In this document: piece by piece, positions 35,253 through 45,284 of the stretch | Position numbering within the stretch: the first letter of the stretch is position 1 | How the letters are laid out: each line of letters starts with the position of its first letter | Translations under genes and position numbers: made by a program | The notes under the pieces: generated by a model | The model's database searches: none | What the model was told of the DNA's origin: nothing | The model's input: only the letters and a program-made list of their open reading frames with translations | From: Sphingomonas faeni | GTDB lineage: Bacteria; Pseudomonadota; Alphaproteobacteria; Sphingomonadales; Sphingomonadaceae | DNA: 64,000 bases | Direction: 5' to 3' | Assembly: GCF_030817315.1 (NCBI RefSeq) | Contig: NZ_JAUSZF010000001.1 | Coordinates: 2,278,501 to 2,342,500, forward strand

Positions 35253-36314
35253 TCAGGCGGCCGCGGCCAGATGGACCGGAGCCAGGTGGATCGGGGCCAG
35301 ATGGACGGGGGCGTCGAAGCCGGTAGCGATCCGTATCGCGCCCTCGTTCGGCGGGCATTCCGCGGTGTCGCCATAGCCATAGAACTGGCCGAGGCCGATC
35401 TCGGTACGGACATCGACCAGTGCGCGGTGCGCTTCGATGAAGCGCTGACGGACGGCGACCATCTCGAACGATGCCTGCGATACCATCTGCAACGCGGCGG
35501 CGCCGGTGCCGAGCGGCAGGTTCGCCGCGACGCGCTGTTGCATCAGCGTCGCCATGCAGGAAGCGGTGAGCATCGCGGCCTTGTCGACCGCGGCCTCTGC
35601 CTCAAGAAAGTCATTGGCTACCCTGTCGGCAGCGCGGCGTCGTTCCCTCAACATCGAAAGTCCTCCCCTAGGCACCGACGTTGCGGTGCCGTGTACGGGA
35701 GCGCTCTGGTCTCGGTTCGATCGTAACAGCGTGGTCAACGTCATCGCCATGTTGACGACCGCCATCGACGTGACGGCGATCAATCCCATGAGTGCGAGCA
35801 GTCGAAATATTCTGTCGCCGAGCGAAAACCGATTGCGCGCCACCCCCGCCGATCCGCTGCCACCGGATAGTCCGAGGAAGCGGCGAACAAACCCCCACGG
35901 CTCGATCTGAACACTGCTTGCAGACGTTGAGAGGGGGAAGGGAATGTCGAGTGGTTCGGATGGTAGCCGTTCGTATGTCGACGCCTGTTCGAAGGGCGAC
36001 GCAGGGTCGGTAGCGGCGCGCGTGTGGGCAGCGGCGCGAGGGTCGGATGACGGGCGATTGCGGACCGGCGTGGCATACTCGGTCCCGCCCCGCTGATGCT
36101 CGGTCCCGCCACGCTCATGGTCCTGCAACCGGCGCGCAGCCTCGAACCGCGTGCCGACGCCGAGGATCTGGATCGCACGCTCGATCCGCTTGTCGATCGC
36201 CGACGGCGACACGCCGACGATCAGTGCGATTTCCTTGGAGTTGTGATGCGTCAGTACGAGCCGGAGACAGGCGCGTTGGGCTTCGGTCAACTGATCGATG
36301 CGTCCTGCGGTCAT
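35253..36314 (-). CDS. Membrane-tethered LuxR-type HTH regulator
   Basis: A 353-residue protein with a LuxR/sigma-4-like helix-turn-helix at residues 8-62 (LTEAQRACLRLVLTHHNSKE, IALIVGVSPSAIDKRIERAI). A long linker rich in P, S and T follows, then one membrane helix at about residues 170-193 (IFRLLALMGLIAVTSMAVV), and finally a C-terminal domain of about 160 residues that should lie in the periplasm, containing a cysteine pair (C270-like SCMATLM and AECPPNEG) and ending in APVHLAPIHLAPVHL. This is a ToxR-like layout, though the HTH type differs. The signal is unknown. It is the first gene of the three-gene group. Confidence 0.75.
   Translation of the reverse strand: MTAGRIDQLTEAQRACLRLVLTHHNSKEIALIVGVSPSAIDKRIERAIQILGVGTRFEAARRLQDHERGGTEHQRGGTEYATPVRNRPSSDPRAAAHTRAATDPASPFEQASTYERLPSEPLDIPFPLSTSASSVQIEPWGFVRRFLGLSGGSGSAGVARNRFSLGDRIFRLLALMGLIAVTSMAVVNMAMTLTTLLRSNRDQSAPVHGTATSVPRGGLSMLRERRRAADRVANDFLEAEAAVDKAAMLTASCMATLMQQRVAANLPLGTGAAALQMVSQASFEMVAVRQRFIEAHRALVDVRTEIGLGQFYGYGDTAECPPNEGAIRIATGFDAPVHLAPIHLAPVHLAAAA
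35256..35312. repeat. Short tandem repeat at the 3' end of the HTH gene
   Basis: About three imperfect copies of a 15-base unit of the type GGCCAGATGGAC-GGG encode the tail A-P-V/I-H-L repeated. Copies differ by single bases, so this is an old, in-frame duplication. Confidence 0.7.
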
Positions 36315-36573
36315 GCCGTGATGGTAGCGTGAACCTATGACGGTTGCACCCTTCGCGTGGCGATCAAGGAAACAGAATTACAAACCGTTGAATCGGAGGG
36401 AGGTTCTGGTGGTCGGGAGAGGGGGTTAGCCTCGTATCTGCGTTGAGATGATCGATACCGTAGTGGACGCGTTCGACAATCTTGCGGCGATCCAGCTTGT
36501 GCCGGTGCTGCTGATGCATAGCGCTGGTAGTTTGGCGAGCGCCGGACACCAAGCGGCGGCCGGTAGCGGGTTT
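36315..36573. other. Non-coding gap without recognised features
   Basis: About 260 bases, less GC-rich than the flanks, between the HTH gene start and the Uma2 stop. It must hold the promoter of the three-gene HTH group near its left end. I see no conserved frame, repeat or RNA gene here. Confidence 0.5.
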
Positions 36574-37128
36574 TTAGTCCCGGGCGAAGATCTCGGTGTG
36601 CGGAATGGTCAGGCCTAGCGAGGGAATGACGAGATCTAACGAGGTTGAGAATAACGTCTCGATCCAGCCGCACTCGATCCGCTGATGAACCGACAGCGCC
36701 TCGGCATCGACGTCTACGAAGGCGAGCGTGTCAACCGAATCGATCGCACGATATTCGTCCTTCTTGACGGTCAGATCGAAGTGTCGCGTCGAGGGGGACA
36801 AAATCTCGATTATAACGCGGGGATCGGACAGGGTCAGATCGTCGGGTCGGTCGCCGGGCGCACCACAGTCGATGGTGAGGTCGGGGTAGCGTACCGACCG
36901 GTCTCGCGTGCGGACTGCCATGTCGGAGCCGTAGGGTGTGCAGCCTGAGCCGCGTAGAGCAGACCGGACGAACGCCGTCAGGTTTACCTGCACGCGCGAA
37001 TGCTCTCGGGTGCCACCGGCCATCATGCGAATGACGCCGTTGTCGAGTTCGGCCTTCATGTCGGAGCCGAAGTCGATCTGGAGGAATTCCTCGGCCGTCA
37101 GCAGCCGATAGTGCGGGTCGCTCGCCAT
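36574..37128 (-). CDS. Uma2 family (DUF820) restriction-endonuclease-like protein
   Basis: A 184-residue protein with the PD-(D/E)XK-like fold of the Uma2 family: RLLTAEEFLQIDFGSDMKAE at the N-terminus, RYPDLTIDCG carrying the first acidic residue, and PRVIIEILSPSTRHFDLTVK with the E-x-x..K part of the active site. Uma2 proteins are abundant in cyanobacteria and scattered elsewhere; the biological role is unknown, and mobile or defence functions have been suggested. ATG 37128 is used; a TTG ten codons earlier is possible. It stands alone between a non-coding stretch and the groEL 3' region. Confidence 0.8.
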   Translation of the reverse strand: MASDPHYRLLTAEEFLQIDFGSDMKAELDNGVIRMMAGGTREHSRVQVNLTAFVRSALRGSGCTPYGSDMAVRTRDRSVRYPDLTIDCGAPGDRPDDLTLSDPRVIIEILSPSTRHFDLTVKKDEYRAIDSVDTLAFVDVDAEALSVHQRIECGWIETLFSTSLDLVIPSLGLTIPHTEIFARD

Positions 37129-37160
37129 GTCCGGGACATACGCTGGTTGGGCGGACAAAC

Positions 37161-37190
37161 AAAGGGCCGGGGATTGCTCCCTGGCCCTTT
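37161..37190 (-). terminator. Probable groES-groEL transcription terminator
   Basis: AAAGGGCCGGGGA and TCCCTGGCCCTTT form a 13-pair stem with a four-base loop and one wobble pair. Read leftwards from groEL, the hairpin is followed by TTTGTTTGT, an acceptable U-rich tract. It lies about 135 bases past the groEL stop, and right at the Uma2 start region. Confidence 0.65.
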
Positions 37191-37280
37191 GCTTTGGTCG
37201 TCTGTTCGGAACGGAGGACCGGCAAAGCCGGCCCTTTTCGTCGGACGGGACTGGTGGCTTCGCCGCCAGCCCGCCGGCCG

Positions 37281-39026
<1,746 letters not shown>

Positions 39027-39074
39027 TTAGGCCAAGATCAGGTCTGAAAAACCGATCCCTGAGGTCGATCGGGG

Positions 39075-39362
39075 TTAGCCGACGATCCCGAGAATGTCAG
39101 ATTCCTTCATGATCAGAAGGTCTTCGCCGTCGACCTTGACCTCGGTGCCCGACCATTTGCCGAACAGGATCTTGTCGCCGGTCTTGACGTCGAGCGGGGT
39201 GATCGTGCCGTTCTCGGCGCGGGTGCCGGTGCCGATGGCGACGACTTCGCCTTCCTGCGGCTTTTCCTTGGCGGTGTCGGGGATGATGATGCCGCCAGCC
39301 GTCTTCTCTTCGGCTTCGAGGCGCTTCACCAGCACGCGGTCATGCAACGGACGAAAGTTCAT
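39075..39362 (-). CDS. groES: Co-chaperonin GroES (Hsp10)
   Basis: A 95-residue lid of the GroEL cage. [20 protein letters not shown] at the start, the mobile loop [20 protein letters not shown], and the end [16 protein letters not shown] are all standard. ATG 39362 gives the normal length; a longer in-frame start would run into the CIRCE operator, whose near edge is 34 bases upstream. First gene of the groES-groEL operon. Confidence 0.99.
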   Translation of the reverse strand: MNFRPLHDRVLVKRLEAEEKTAGGIIIPDTAKEKPQEGEVVAIGTGTRAENGTITPLDVKTGDKILFGKWSGTEVKVDGEDLLIMKESDILGIVG

Positions 39363-39395
39363 GGGGTCCATGTCCTTTTGGATTGTGACAGATTT

Positions 39396-39422
39396 CTGGC
39401 ACTCGAGGTTATCGAGTGCCAA
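39396..39422 (-). promoter_or_regulatory. CIRCE element (HrcA operator)
   Basis: CTGGCACTC, nine spacer bases, GAGTGCCAA: an inverted repeat matching CIRCE (TTAGCACTC-N9-GAGTGCTAA) at seven of nine positions in each arm, and placed just upstream of groES. HrcA is expected to repress the operon until heat shock. Confidence 0.92.
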
Positions 39423-39841
39423 CGGAAGGCATATGTGCCTGCACCAAGCTCATGTCAAAGGTTCCGCGGGTGAAATTTTTTCGGGCGAGCTTGGGTTTCG
39501 GGCGTCGTGGCTGAGGGGTGGTGATGAGTGCTGCCGTTGTCCTGCGCACGCAGGAGTCCCGGGGGAACGGAGGGCGGCGCTTGGGATCCTGGGCTCCTGC
39601 GTTCGCAGTAGAACAAGCTCGGCGAACCTTTACTTCTGCCCCCCTTCCGCTTGCGAGAGGGGTCGGGGGAGGGGCTTTTCCAAGGCGGGGCGTTTGGGGG
39701 ACGCCCCTCCCCTAACCCCTCCCGCAGGCGGGAGGGGGACTTTGTGGCGTTCGGAGCGCTGTTCGGGCTAGAACGCTGTCTGTATTGGCACGGTAATACA
39801 GGGCATTTACCTCCGTCCGCGCATGCTCTAGCTCTCGTGTC
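39423..39841. other. Repeat-filled gap between groES and sppA
   Basis: About 420 bases between divergent genes. It holds the rest of the groES promoter region, a diverged family B-like pair (CTGCGCACGCAGGAG near 39550 and CTCCTGCGTTCGCAG near 39595), and a full family G repeat at 39640-39739. No gene is seen; the frames crossing it are translated repeat DNA. Confidence 0.6.
39640..39739. repeat. Family G intergenic palindrome, copy 1
   Basis: CCCCCTTCCGCTTGCGAGAGG and GTCGGGGGAGGGGC on the left, GCCCCTCCCCTAACCCCTCC and CGCAGGCGGGAGGGGG on the right, with about 35 bases between. A second copy is at 58238-58346, before the HIT gene. Confidence 0.88.
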
Positions 39842-41794
39842 ATGACCGATACCGCTGCGCCGTCCTATGCCCCCTCCTATGTCGATCCAGCCCGGCCGCC
39901 GCGGAAGAAATGGCGGCTGGTGCGGGGCGTGTGGAAGTTCCTCGTGGCGATCAAGGATGCGCTCGTCCTGATCGCGATGCTGTTGTTCTTCGGGCTGATC
40001 TTCGCGGCGCTCAATGCGCGGCAGAGCACCACGGCGATCAAGGACGGTGCGTTGGTGCTCGACCTGAACGGTTCGATCGTCGAGCAGCCGGAAGAGCAGG
40101 CCGCGTTTGCCGCGCTGTCGGGGCAGAGCCGGACGCGGCAGTTTCGCCTGCGCGACGTGGTCCGCTCGATCGATACCGCGCGGACCGATGCGCGCGTGAA
40201 GGTGGTGGTGCTCGATCTCGACAGCTTCGGCGGTGCGTATCCTGCGGTCCTGGGCGAAGTCGGCGATGCGCTGGCGCGGGTGCGGGCGAGCGGCAAGCCG
40301 GTACTCGCCTATGCGACTGCGTACACCGATAGCGGCTACCGTCTTGCGGCGAATGCGAGCGAGGTCTGGGTCAACCCGCTGGGCGGCACGATCTTCATGG
40401 GACCGGGCGGAAACCAGCTTTACTACAAAGGCCTGATCGACAAGCTCGGGGTTAACGCGCACGTCTACCGCGTCGGCCGATACAAGTCGTTCGTCGAGCC
40501 CTACACGCGGACGGACCAGAGCGACGACGCGCGCGCCGCCAGCACCGCGCTGTACGGTACGCTGTTCTCGCAGTGGCGCGAGGCCGTCGCGAAGGCTCGG
40601 CCCAAGGCGCAGATCGCGCAGTTCATGAGCGCGCCCGACAAGGTGATTCTCGCGTCGAACGGCAACATCGCCGAAGCGAATTTGCGCGCGGGTATCGTCG
40701 ACAAGCTCGGCGACCGGACCGCGTTCGGGCGCCGCGTGGCGGAATATGCCGGCAGCGACGATTCCAAACCGGCAGGCAATTTCACGACGATCAAATACGA
40801 CGCCTGGGTGAAGGCCAACCCCCTGCCGACCGCGGGCGAATCGATCGGCGTGCTGACGATCGCCGGCGAGATCGTCGACGGCGAGAGCGGCCCCGGCAAG
40901 GCGGCGGGCAAGACGATCGAGAAGGCGGTGCTCGACGGGCTCGCCAAGAAGACGCTGAAGGCGCTGGTCGTGCGCGTCGATTCTCCGGGCGGCTCGGTAT
41001 TGGCGTCGGAACAGATCCGGCTCGCGATCCTGGAGGCCAAGCGGCAGAAGCTGCCGATCGTCGTGTCGATGGGCGGCTTGGCAGCGAGCGGCGGATACTG
41101 GGTGTCGACGCCGGCCGACGTGATCTTTGCCGAACCCGGCACGATCACCGGCTCGATCGGCATCTTCGGCGTAATCCCGACCTTCGAGAACGCGCTCGCC
41201 AAGATCGGCGTGACCAGCGACGGCGTGAAGACCACGCCGCTGTCAGGGCAGCCCGACATCACCGGCGGCACGACGCCGATGTTCGATGCGATTGCACAGG
41301 CGGGGATCGAGAACGGGTATCGACAGTTCGTCTCGCGCGTCGCCGCGTCGCGGAAGATGACGCCGGCGCGGGTCGACGCGATCGGACAGGGGCGCGTCTG
41401 GGATGGCGGCACCGCGCGTCAGATCGGGCTGGTCGACCGGTTCGGGACGCTCAAGGACGCGATCGACGAGGCGGCCAAGCGCGCCAAGCTCGATCCGGCG
41501 AAGGTGCACGCGGAGTATCTGGAGAAGAAGCCGGGCTTCCTCGCGACGATCGCGCAGGATTTCGGTGGCGACGAGGATGATGCCGCAGATGGAGCGACCG
41601 GCGGCGACGCGTTCGAGCACGTCGCGGCGGACCGGCGCCAGATGCTCGCGCGGGCGGTCGGCGACATGAAGCGGCTGGCGACGTCGGGTTCGATCCAGGC
41701 TCGGTGCCTGGAATGTGGCGGGATGGGGCCGACGACGGCGGGCATCGGCGATGCAAAGTTGCTCGACCTGCTGCTGGCGCGGATCGGGTTCTGA
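39842..41794 (+). CDS. sppA: Signal peptide peptidase SppA, 67K type
   Basis: A membrane-bound serine protease that degrades cleaved signal peptides. 650 residues, with one N-terminal membrane helix (about residues 37-57) and two ClpP-like halves. The catalytic lysine is K215 in GRYKSFVEPYTR in the first half; the nucleophile S416 in GGLAASGGYW is in the second, the same arrangement as E. coli SppA (K209, S409). The last 45 residues include an isolated C-x-x-C (ARCLECGGMG). The stop overlaps the start of the acetyltransferase gene. Confidence 0.95.
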   Translation: MTDTAAPSYAPSYVDPARPPRKKWRLVRGVWKFLVAIKDALVLIAMLLFFGLIFAALNARQSTTAIKDGALVLDLNGSIVEQPEEQAAFAALSGQSRTRQFRLRDVVRSIDTARTDARVKVVVLDLDSFGGAYPAVLGEVGDALARVRASGKPVLAYATAYTDSGYRLAANASEVWVNPLGGTIFMGPGGNQLYYKGLIDKLGVNAHVYRVGRYKSFVEPYTRTDQSDDARAASTALYGTLFSQWREAVAKARPKAQIAQFMSAPDKVILASNGNIAEANLRAGIVDKLGDRTAFGRRVAEYAGSDDSKPAGNFTTIKYDAWVKANPLPTAGESIGVLTIAGEIVDGESGPGKAAGKTIEKAVLDGLAKKTLKALVVRVDSPGGSVLASEQIRLAILEAKRQKLPIVVSMGGLAASGGYWVSTPADVIFAEPGTITGSIGIFGVIPTFENALAKIGVTSDGVKTTPLSGQPDITGGTTPMFDAIAQAGIENGYRQFVSRVAASRKMTPARVDAIGQGRVWDGGTARQIGLVDRFGTLKDAIDEAAKRAKLDPAKVHAEYLEKKPGFLATIAQDFGGDEDDAADGATGGDAFEHVAADRRQMLARAVGDMKRLATSGSIQARCLECGGMGPTTAGIGDAKLLDLLLARIGF

Positions 41795-42381
41795 TGGTGG
41801 TGACCGCAACTGGCAACGGGGGCGGGATCGTGATCCGGGCCGCGCGGCCCGAGGATGCCACGTCGATCGCGGCGATCTATGCGCCGCACGTGCTGGTCGG
41901 GACGGTGTCGTTCGAGACCGAGGCGCCCGATGCGCGGCAGATGCGCGCGCGGATGGCGGCGTCGGACGGGCTGTATCCCTGGCTGGTCGCGACGATCGGA
42001 ACCGAGGGCGGCGTGCTGGCCTATGCCTATGCCTCGGCGTTCCACAAGCGCGAGGCGTACCGGTTCGCGTGCGAGACCACGGTGTATGTCGCGGACGCGG
42101 CGCAGCGGCAGGGCGCGGGGCGGCTGTTGTACGAGGCGCTGATCGATACGCTGCGGGCTCAAGGGTTTACGCAGGCGATCGGAGCGATCGCGCTGCCGAA
42201 CGACTCGTCGATCAAACTGCATGAGGCGGTCGGGTTTCGTCGCGCGGGGGTGTACCGCGAGGTCGGGTACAAGAACGGGCAGTGGATCGACGTGGGGCAC
42301 TGGCAGTGCGAGCTGAACGAACCTGCGGTGCCGCCGGTCGAGCCGCGGCGGTTTGCGGATGTTGGGGTTGTGCGGGGGTAG
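41794..42381 (+). CDS. GNAT N-acetyltransferase, phosphinothricin acetyltransferase-like
   Basis: A 195-residue acetyl-CoA-dependent N-acetyltransferase. IRAARPEDATSIAAIYAPHV opens the GNAT fold, FETEAPDARQMRARM and YAYASAFHKREAYRFACETT are typical of the Pat/Bar and methionine-derivative acetyltransferases, and RQGAGRLLYEALI is the acetyl-CoA loop. HEAVGFRRAGVYREVGYKNG completes it. Substrates of this group include phosphinothricin and methionine sulfone; which applies here is not clear. The ATG overlaps the sppA stop by one base, so the genes are co-transcribed. Confidence 0.88.
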   Translation: MVVTATGNGGGIVIRAARPEDATSIAAIYAPHVLVGTVSFETEAPDARQMRARMAASDGLYPWLVATIGTEGGVLAYAYASAFHKREAYRFACETTVYVADAAQRQGAGRLLYEALIDTLRAQGFTQAIGAIALPNDSSIKLHEAVGFRRAGVYREVGYKNGQWIDVGHWQCELNEPAVPPVEPRRFADVGVVRG

Positions 42382-42710
42382 TGGCTGGGTCGGTGTTTGG
42401 TTTGGCGCGGGCGGTCTGATGTGTTGTGCTAGGCCGGTCCCCAGCTTCTCGGTTGCGGAAACTTGATACGATCTTGGGAGCGGGCGGTGCCCGACTTAGC
42501 AGTTTCTGCCTGATCGCCCCCGCCTGATTCTCCCTGATCATACCCGCCCGAGCAGGTCCTCCTTGGTGAGTAGCGGGCTTCTGCTTCGCCCCTCCCTGGA
42601 AGGGAGGGGAGCGGTTTGGGGTGTTGGGTGTGTTTGCTCCTTATCATTCCTTTTGTGCCCGTGCTCGGCTGCATCCGACGCTCGCGTGAGTTCCAGCGTA
42701 GACAAAGATA

Positions 42711-42815
42711 CCACCCCGGCGGAGGCCGGGGCCCAAGTGGAGAGGCTGCTGTGACGAAGCTCAGTCCGCCGTTGGCTACGTCCCCCAATTGGGCCCCGGC
42801 CTTCGCCGGGGTGGT
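42711..42815. repeat. Family C intergenic palindrome, copy 2
   Basis: CCACCCCGGCGGAGGCCGGGG on the left, CCCCCAATTGGGCCCCGGCC and TTCGCCGGGGTGG on the right, with the inner GGCTACGTC block of the family. Confidence 0.9.
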
Positions 42816-42917
42816 GGTGTCGGGGGGTGCTACCGTCGACGAGTAGAGATTAGGCGCGCAAAATCAGGGCGAGTAAGGTCGAACCGGCAGTTCAAGTCCG
42901 AACGCGGCCCTACCCTC

Positions 42918-42976
42918 CTTGTTCTCCGGCGAAGGCGGGATCCCAGGCTGGGTCCCCGCCTTCGCGGGGAAACAAG
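42918..42976. repeat. Family B intergenic palindrome, copy 2
   Basis: CTTGTTCTCCGGCGAAGGCGG opposite CCGCCTTCGCGGGGAAACAAG with CAGGCTGGG at the centre; about 59 bases. Confidence 0.9.
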
Positions 42977-43000
42977 TGATAGAATAACAAGCTGCGTGAG

Positions 43001-43639
43001 TTAGCGCCGCCCACCATACGCCGGCAGCGCGAGATGGAAGCGGATGGCCGCAGCCCTCAATGTGAACCCCGCGCTCGCGGCGATCACCGCTGCCCACGCC
43101 AGCGGGACCCCCAGCAACACCAGCCCGACGTAACTCGCCGCCGCTAGTGCCGCAGCGGTCACGTACAGTTCCGGCCGCATCAGGATCGACGGCTCGCCCG
43201 CCAGCACGTCGCGGATGATGCCGCCGACGCAGGCGGTCATCACACCCATCAGCGCGGCGGGAACCGGGGGCACGCCGTAGCCCAAAGCCTTGGCAGCGCC
43301 GTACACCGCGTACGCCGCGAGCCCGACCGCGTCGAACCAGCCGAGTGCCTCGCCCTTCCACCAGCGCTCGGGCGTTACCCAGATCAGCAGTGCCATGCCC
43401 AGGCATACGGTGGCGGCGCGGGCGTCGTGGACCCAGAACACCGGCGCGCCGATCAGCAGGTCGCGGACCGTGCCGCCGCCGACCCCGGTGATCAGCCCGA
43501 AGAACACGAGCGTGACGAAGGTCTGGCCGCGTTTTGCCGCCGCGAGCGCACCCGAGGCGGCGAACACCGCGAGACCGGCGAGGTCGAACCAGGGTGCCGC
43601 GACGGGCAGGATCTCGACGGGGAGCGGGACGGGCAACAT
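43001..43639 (-). CDS. TRIC/UPF0126 family membrane channel protein
   Basis: A 212-residue inner-membrane protein with two related halves, each with three hydrophobic helices. Each half carries the signature of the family: ITGVGGGTVRDLLIGAPVFW in the first and MTACVGGIIRDVLAGEPSIL in the second. Prokaryotic TRIC proteins form trimeric cation channels, while relatives such as YicG have been linked to glycine transport; the substrate here is open. It is divergent from the glycine-zipper gene, with an 11-base inverted repeat in the shared upstream region. Confidence 0.85.
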   Translation of the reverse strand: MLPVPLPVEILPVAAPWFDLAGLAVFAASGALAAAKRGQTFVTLVFFGLITGVGGGTVRDLLIGAPVFWVHDARAATVCLGMALLIWVTPERWWKGEALGWFDAVGLAAYAVYGAAKALGYGVPPVPAALMGVMTACVGGIIRDVLAGEPSILMRPELYVTAAALAAASYVGLVLLGVPLAWAAVIAASAGFTLRAAAIRFHLALPAYGGRR

Positions 43640-43742
43640 CAGGGCGGCGTAACCGGCCGGCTATCCAGCGTAAAGCGCGACCACCGAATGACCCTGCATC
43701 GCCCTACGGTAGCATTCGACGCGGTAGCGAACATGAACGCCA

Positions 43743-43773
43743 GCATGAACGAAGTGTTGTTTTTCGTTCATGC
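43743..43773. promoter_or_regulatory. Perfect inverted repeat, operator candidate
   Basis: GCATGAACGAA and TTCGTTCATGC, 11-base exact arms with a nine-base centre, in the divergent upstream region of the TRIC and glycine-zipper genes. A further half site CATGAACG lies just before (about 43733). The size suits a TetR-type dimer. Confidence 0.5.
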
Positions 43774-43831
43774 AACCGGCCGTATACAAGGCTCGTTACA
43801 CCATCAGATCAAATCACTTGGGAGTTTAATC

Positions 43832-44137
43832 ATGCGTAAGTTCATCCTAGCACTCGGCTGCAGCGCGATGGTCCTGCCGACCGTCCTGATCCCGGTTTCG
43901 GCCGCGGACGCGCGTGATCGTCGCGAATGGCGTGGTCGCGACGGCCGGGTCTATTGCAAGAAGAACAACGGCACGACCGGCACGATCATCGGCGGCGTCG
44001 GCGGTGCACTGCTCGGTCGCACGGTCGACACCCGCGGCGACCGTACTGTCGGCACGCTGGGCGGTGCCGTACTCGGTGGTCTTGCCGGTCGCGCGGTCGA
44101 CAAGGGCACCAGCAACAACAACCGTCGTTGCCGCTAA
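43832..44137 (+). CDS. Exported glycine-zipper protein 1
   Basis: A 101-residue secreted protein. The signal peptide is MRKFILALGCSAMVLPTVLI, cut near VSAADA. A short basic segment (RDRREWRGRDGRVYCKK) leads into a glycine-zipper 2TM-type region, TIIGGVGGALLGRTVDTRGD and TLGGAVLGGLAGRAVDKG. Such proteins associate with the outer membrane or envelope; function is unknown. It shares G-R-x-Y-C-(K/R)2-x-x-G-T-T-G followed by a zipper, and an R-C-R end, with the protein at 44743, so the two are paralogues around an OsmC gene. GGGAG stands before its ATG, and a strong terminator follows. Confidence 0.8.
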   Translation: MRKFILALGCSAMVLPTVLIPVSAADARDRREWRGRDGRVYCKKNNGTTGTIIGGVGGALLGRTVDTRGDRTVGTLGGAVLGGLAGRAVDKGTSNNNRRCR

Positions 44138-44179
44138 AAGAAAATGCGCCGCTATTTCGGTAGTTGCGCGTTCAGGAAG

Positions 44180-44209
44180 GGCGTCGTGGGAAACCGCGGC
44201 GCCTTTTTT
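44180..44209 (+). terminator. Rho-independent terminator
   Basis: GGCGTCGTGG, a four-base loop, CCGCGGCGCC and six T. The ten-pair stem includes two G-U pairs. It ends the glycine-zipper gene 1 transcript, 22 bases before the OsmC start. Confidence 0.85.
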
Positions 44210-44231
44210 CTTGTCCAGAAGGATCAAAACG

Positions 44232-44660
44232 ATGACCACACGCAGCGGTTCGGCAAAGTATGAAGGCCTTGGCAAGAGCGGCAAGGGTCATGTCTCGACC
44301 CAGTCGGGCGTGTTGTCCGACAGCCCCTACGGCTTCAACACGCGGTTCGAGAACGGGCCCGGCACCAACCCCGAGGAGCTGATCGCGGCCGCGCATGCGT
44401 CGTGCTTCACGATGGCGCTGAGCTTCGCGCTCGCCGGCAAGGGTTATGAGGCGGGCACGCTGGAAACGTCGGCCAAGGTGACGCTCGACAAGGATGGCGA
44501 CGGGTTCAAGATCACCAAGTCGGCGCTGACGCTGAACGCGAAGATCGACGGCATCTCGAAGGACGAGTTCGAGGCGATCGCCGCGGATGCCAAGGCGAAC
44601 TGCCCGGTGTCGAAGGTGCTCAACGCCGAGATCACGCTGGAGCACAATCTGGCCGCATAG
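44232..44660 (+). CDS. osmC: OsmC family peroxiredoxin
   Basis: A 142-residue thiol peroxidase that reduces organic hydroperoxides. The two reactive cysteines are C58 ([15 protein letters not shown]) and C124 ([14 protein letters not shown]), at the usual places; [17 protein letters not shown] marks OsmC rather than Ohr. It is probably induced by osmotic or stationary-phase stress as in other bacteria. ATG 44232 follows AGAAGGATC at good distance. It lies between two glycine-zipper envelope proteins on the same strand; the terminator before it implies its own promoter, or read-through. Confidence 0.93.
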   Translation: MTTRSGSAKYEGLGKSGKGHVSTQSGVLSDSPYGFNTRFENGPGTNPEELIAAAHASCFTMALSFALAGKGYEAGTLETSAKVTLDKDGDGFKITKSALTLNAKIDGISKDEFEAIAADAKANCPVSKVLNAEITLEHNLAA

Positions 44661-44742
44661 AAGCGCCTGACGACCTGTCGGCCGGCTGAATGCGACGTAG
44701 CATGCGGCCGGCCGATCTCTACCTACAGTACCGGGAGACCCC

Positions 44743-45261
44743 ATGCCGCGTATCGCCATTCTTTCGGTAGCTTTGGCCGCCAGCGCGTTCGGGACGATCC
44801 CGGCGACCGCGCAGTCGACTGTGCGCGATGCTCGCCGCGAATACCGCGACGAGGTACGCGACGTGCGGCAGGATCGACGCGGGGATATTCGCGACATCCG
44901 CCGCGACGGTGTCGGCAATGGGGGCCGCAACGGGAATTGGCAGCAGTATCGCGGCTATGACTACAATCGGTACGAGCGCGGCCAGCGTGGCTATTTCGCC
45001 GACCGCTATTACCGTGACGGCCGCTATTATCAGGAGCGACGCCTGGGCCGGAACGACCGGATCTATCGCGGGAGTAACGGGCGCTATTATTGCCGCCGGA
45101 GCGACGGAACGACCGGGTTGATCATCGGCGGCCTGGCGGGCGGCGTCCTCGGCAATTTGATCTCGAGCGGAGGTTCCAGCCTGCTTGGCACGCTGATCGG
45201 CGGCAGCGGTGGGGCATTGCTCGGATCGTCGATCGACCGCGGCAACGTCCGCTGCCGTTGA
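44743..45261 (+). CDS. Exported glycine-zipper protein 2 (RcnB-like region)
   Basis: A 172-residue secreted protein. The signal peptide is MPRIAILSVALAASAFG, cut after ATAQ. A charged R/D-rich helical stretch follows (residues 25-58), then an arginine- and tyrosine-rich part (FADRYYRDGRYYQERRLGRN) resembling RcnB-type periplasmic proteins. The end is a glycine-zipper GLIIGGLAGGVLGNLI and TLIGGSGGALLGSSI, closing in NVRCR. It is a longer paralogue of the protein at 43832. Likely an envelope stress or integrity protein; function not established. A hairpin terminator follows. Confidence 0.8.
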   Translation: MPRIAILSVALAASAFGTIPATAQSTVRDARREYRDEVRDVRQDRRGDIRDIRRDGVGNGGRNGNWQQYRGYDYNRYERGQRGYFADRYYRDGRYYQERRLGRNDRIYRGSNGRYYCRRSDGTTGLIIGGLAGGVLGNLISSGGSSLLGTLIGGSGGALLGSSIDRGNVRCR

Positions 45262-45284
45262 GCGACCGTTAGCGTGAGTTGGGC

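Larger units (their letters stand above)
42382..43000. other. Repeat-rich gap, no gene
   Basis: About 620 bases between convergent genes. It contains a half family A palindrome at about 42587-42604, family C copy 2 at 42711-42815 and family B copy 2 at 42918-42976. Frames crossing it have no family resemblance and largely read repeat sequence. Confidence 0.65.

Noticed and set aside
36335-36673. Arginine-rich minus-strand frame across the gap before Uma2
   Set aside because: It overlaps the true Uma2 frame, has no family features and its composition is that of a shadow frame.
42840-42910. tRNA-like T-loop sequence GTTCAAGTCC
   Set aside because: No cloverleaf can be drawn around it on either strand: acceptor, D and anticodon arms are missing.
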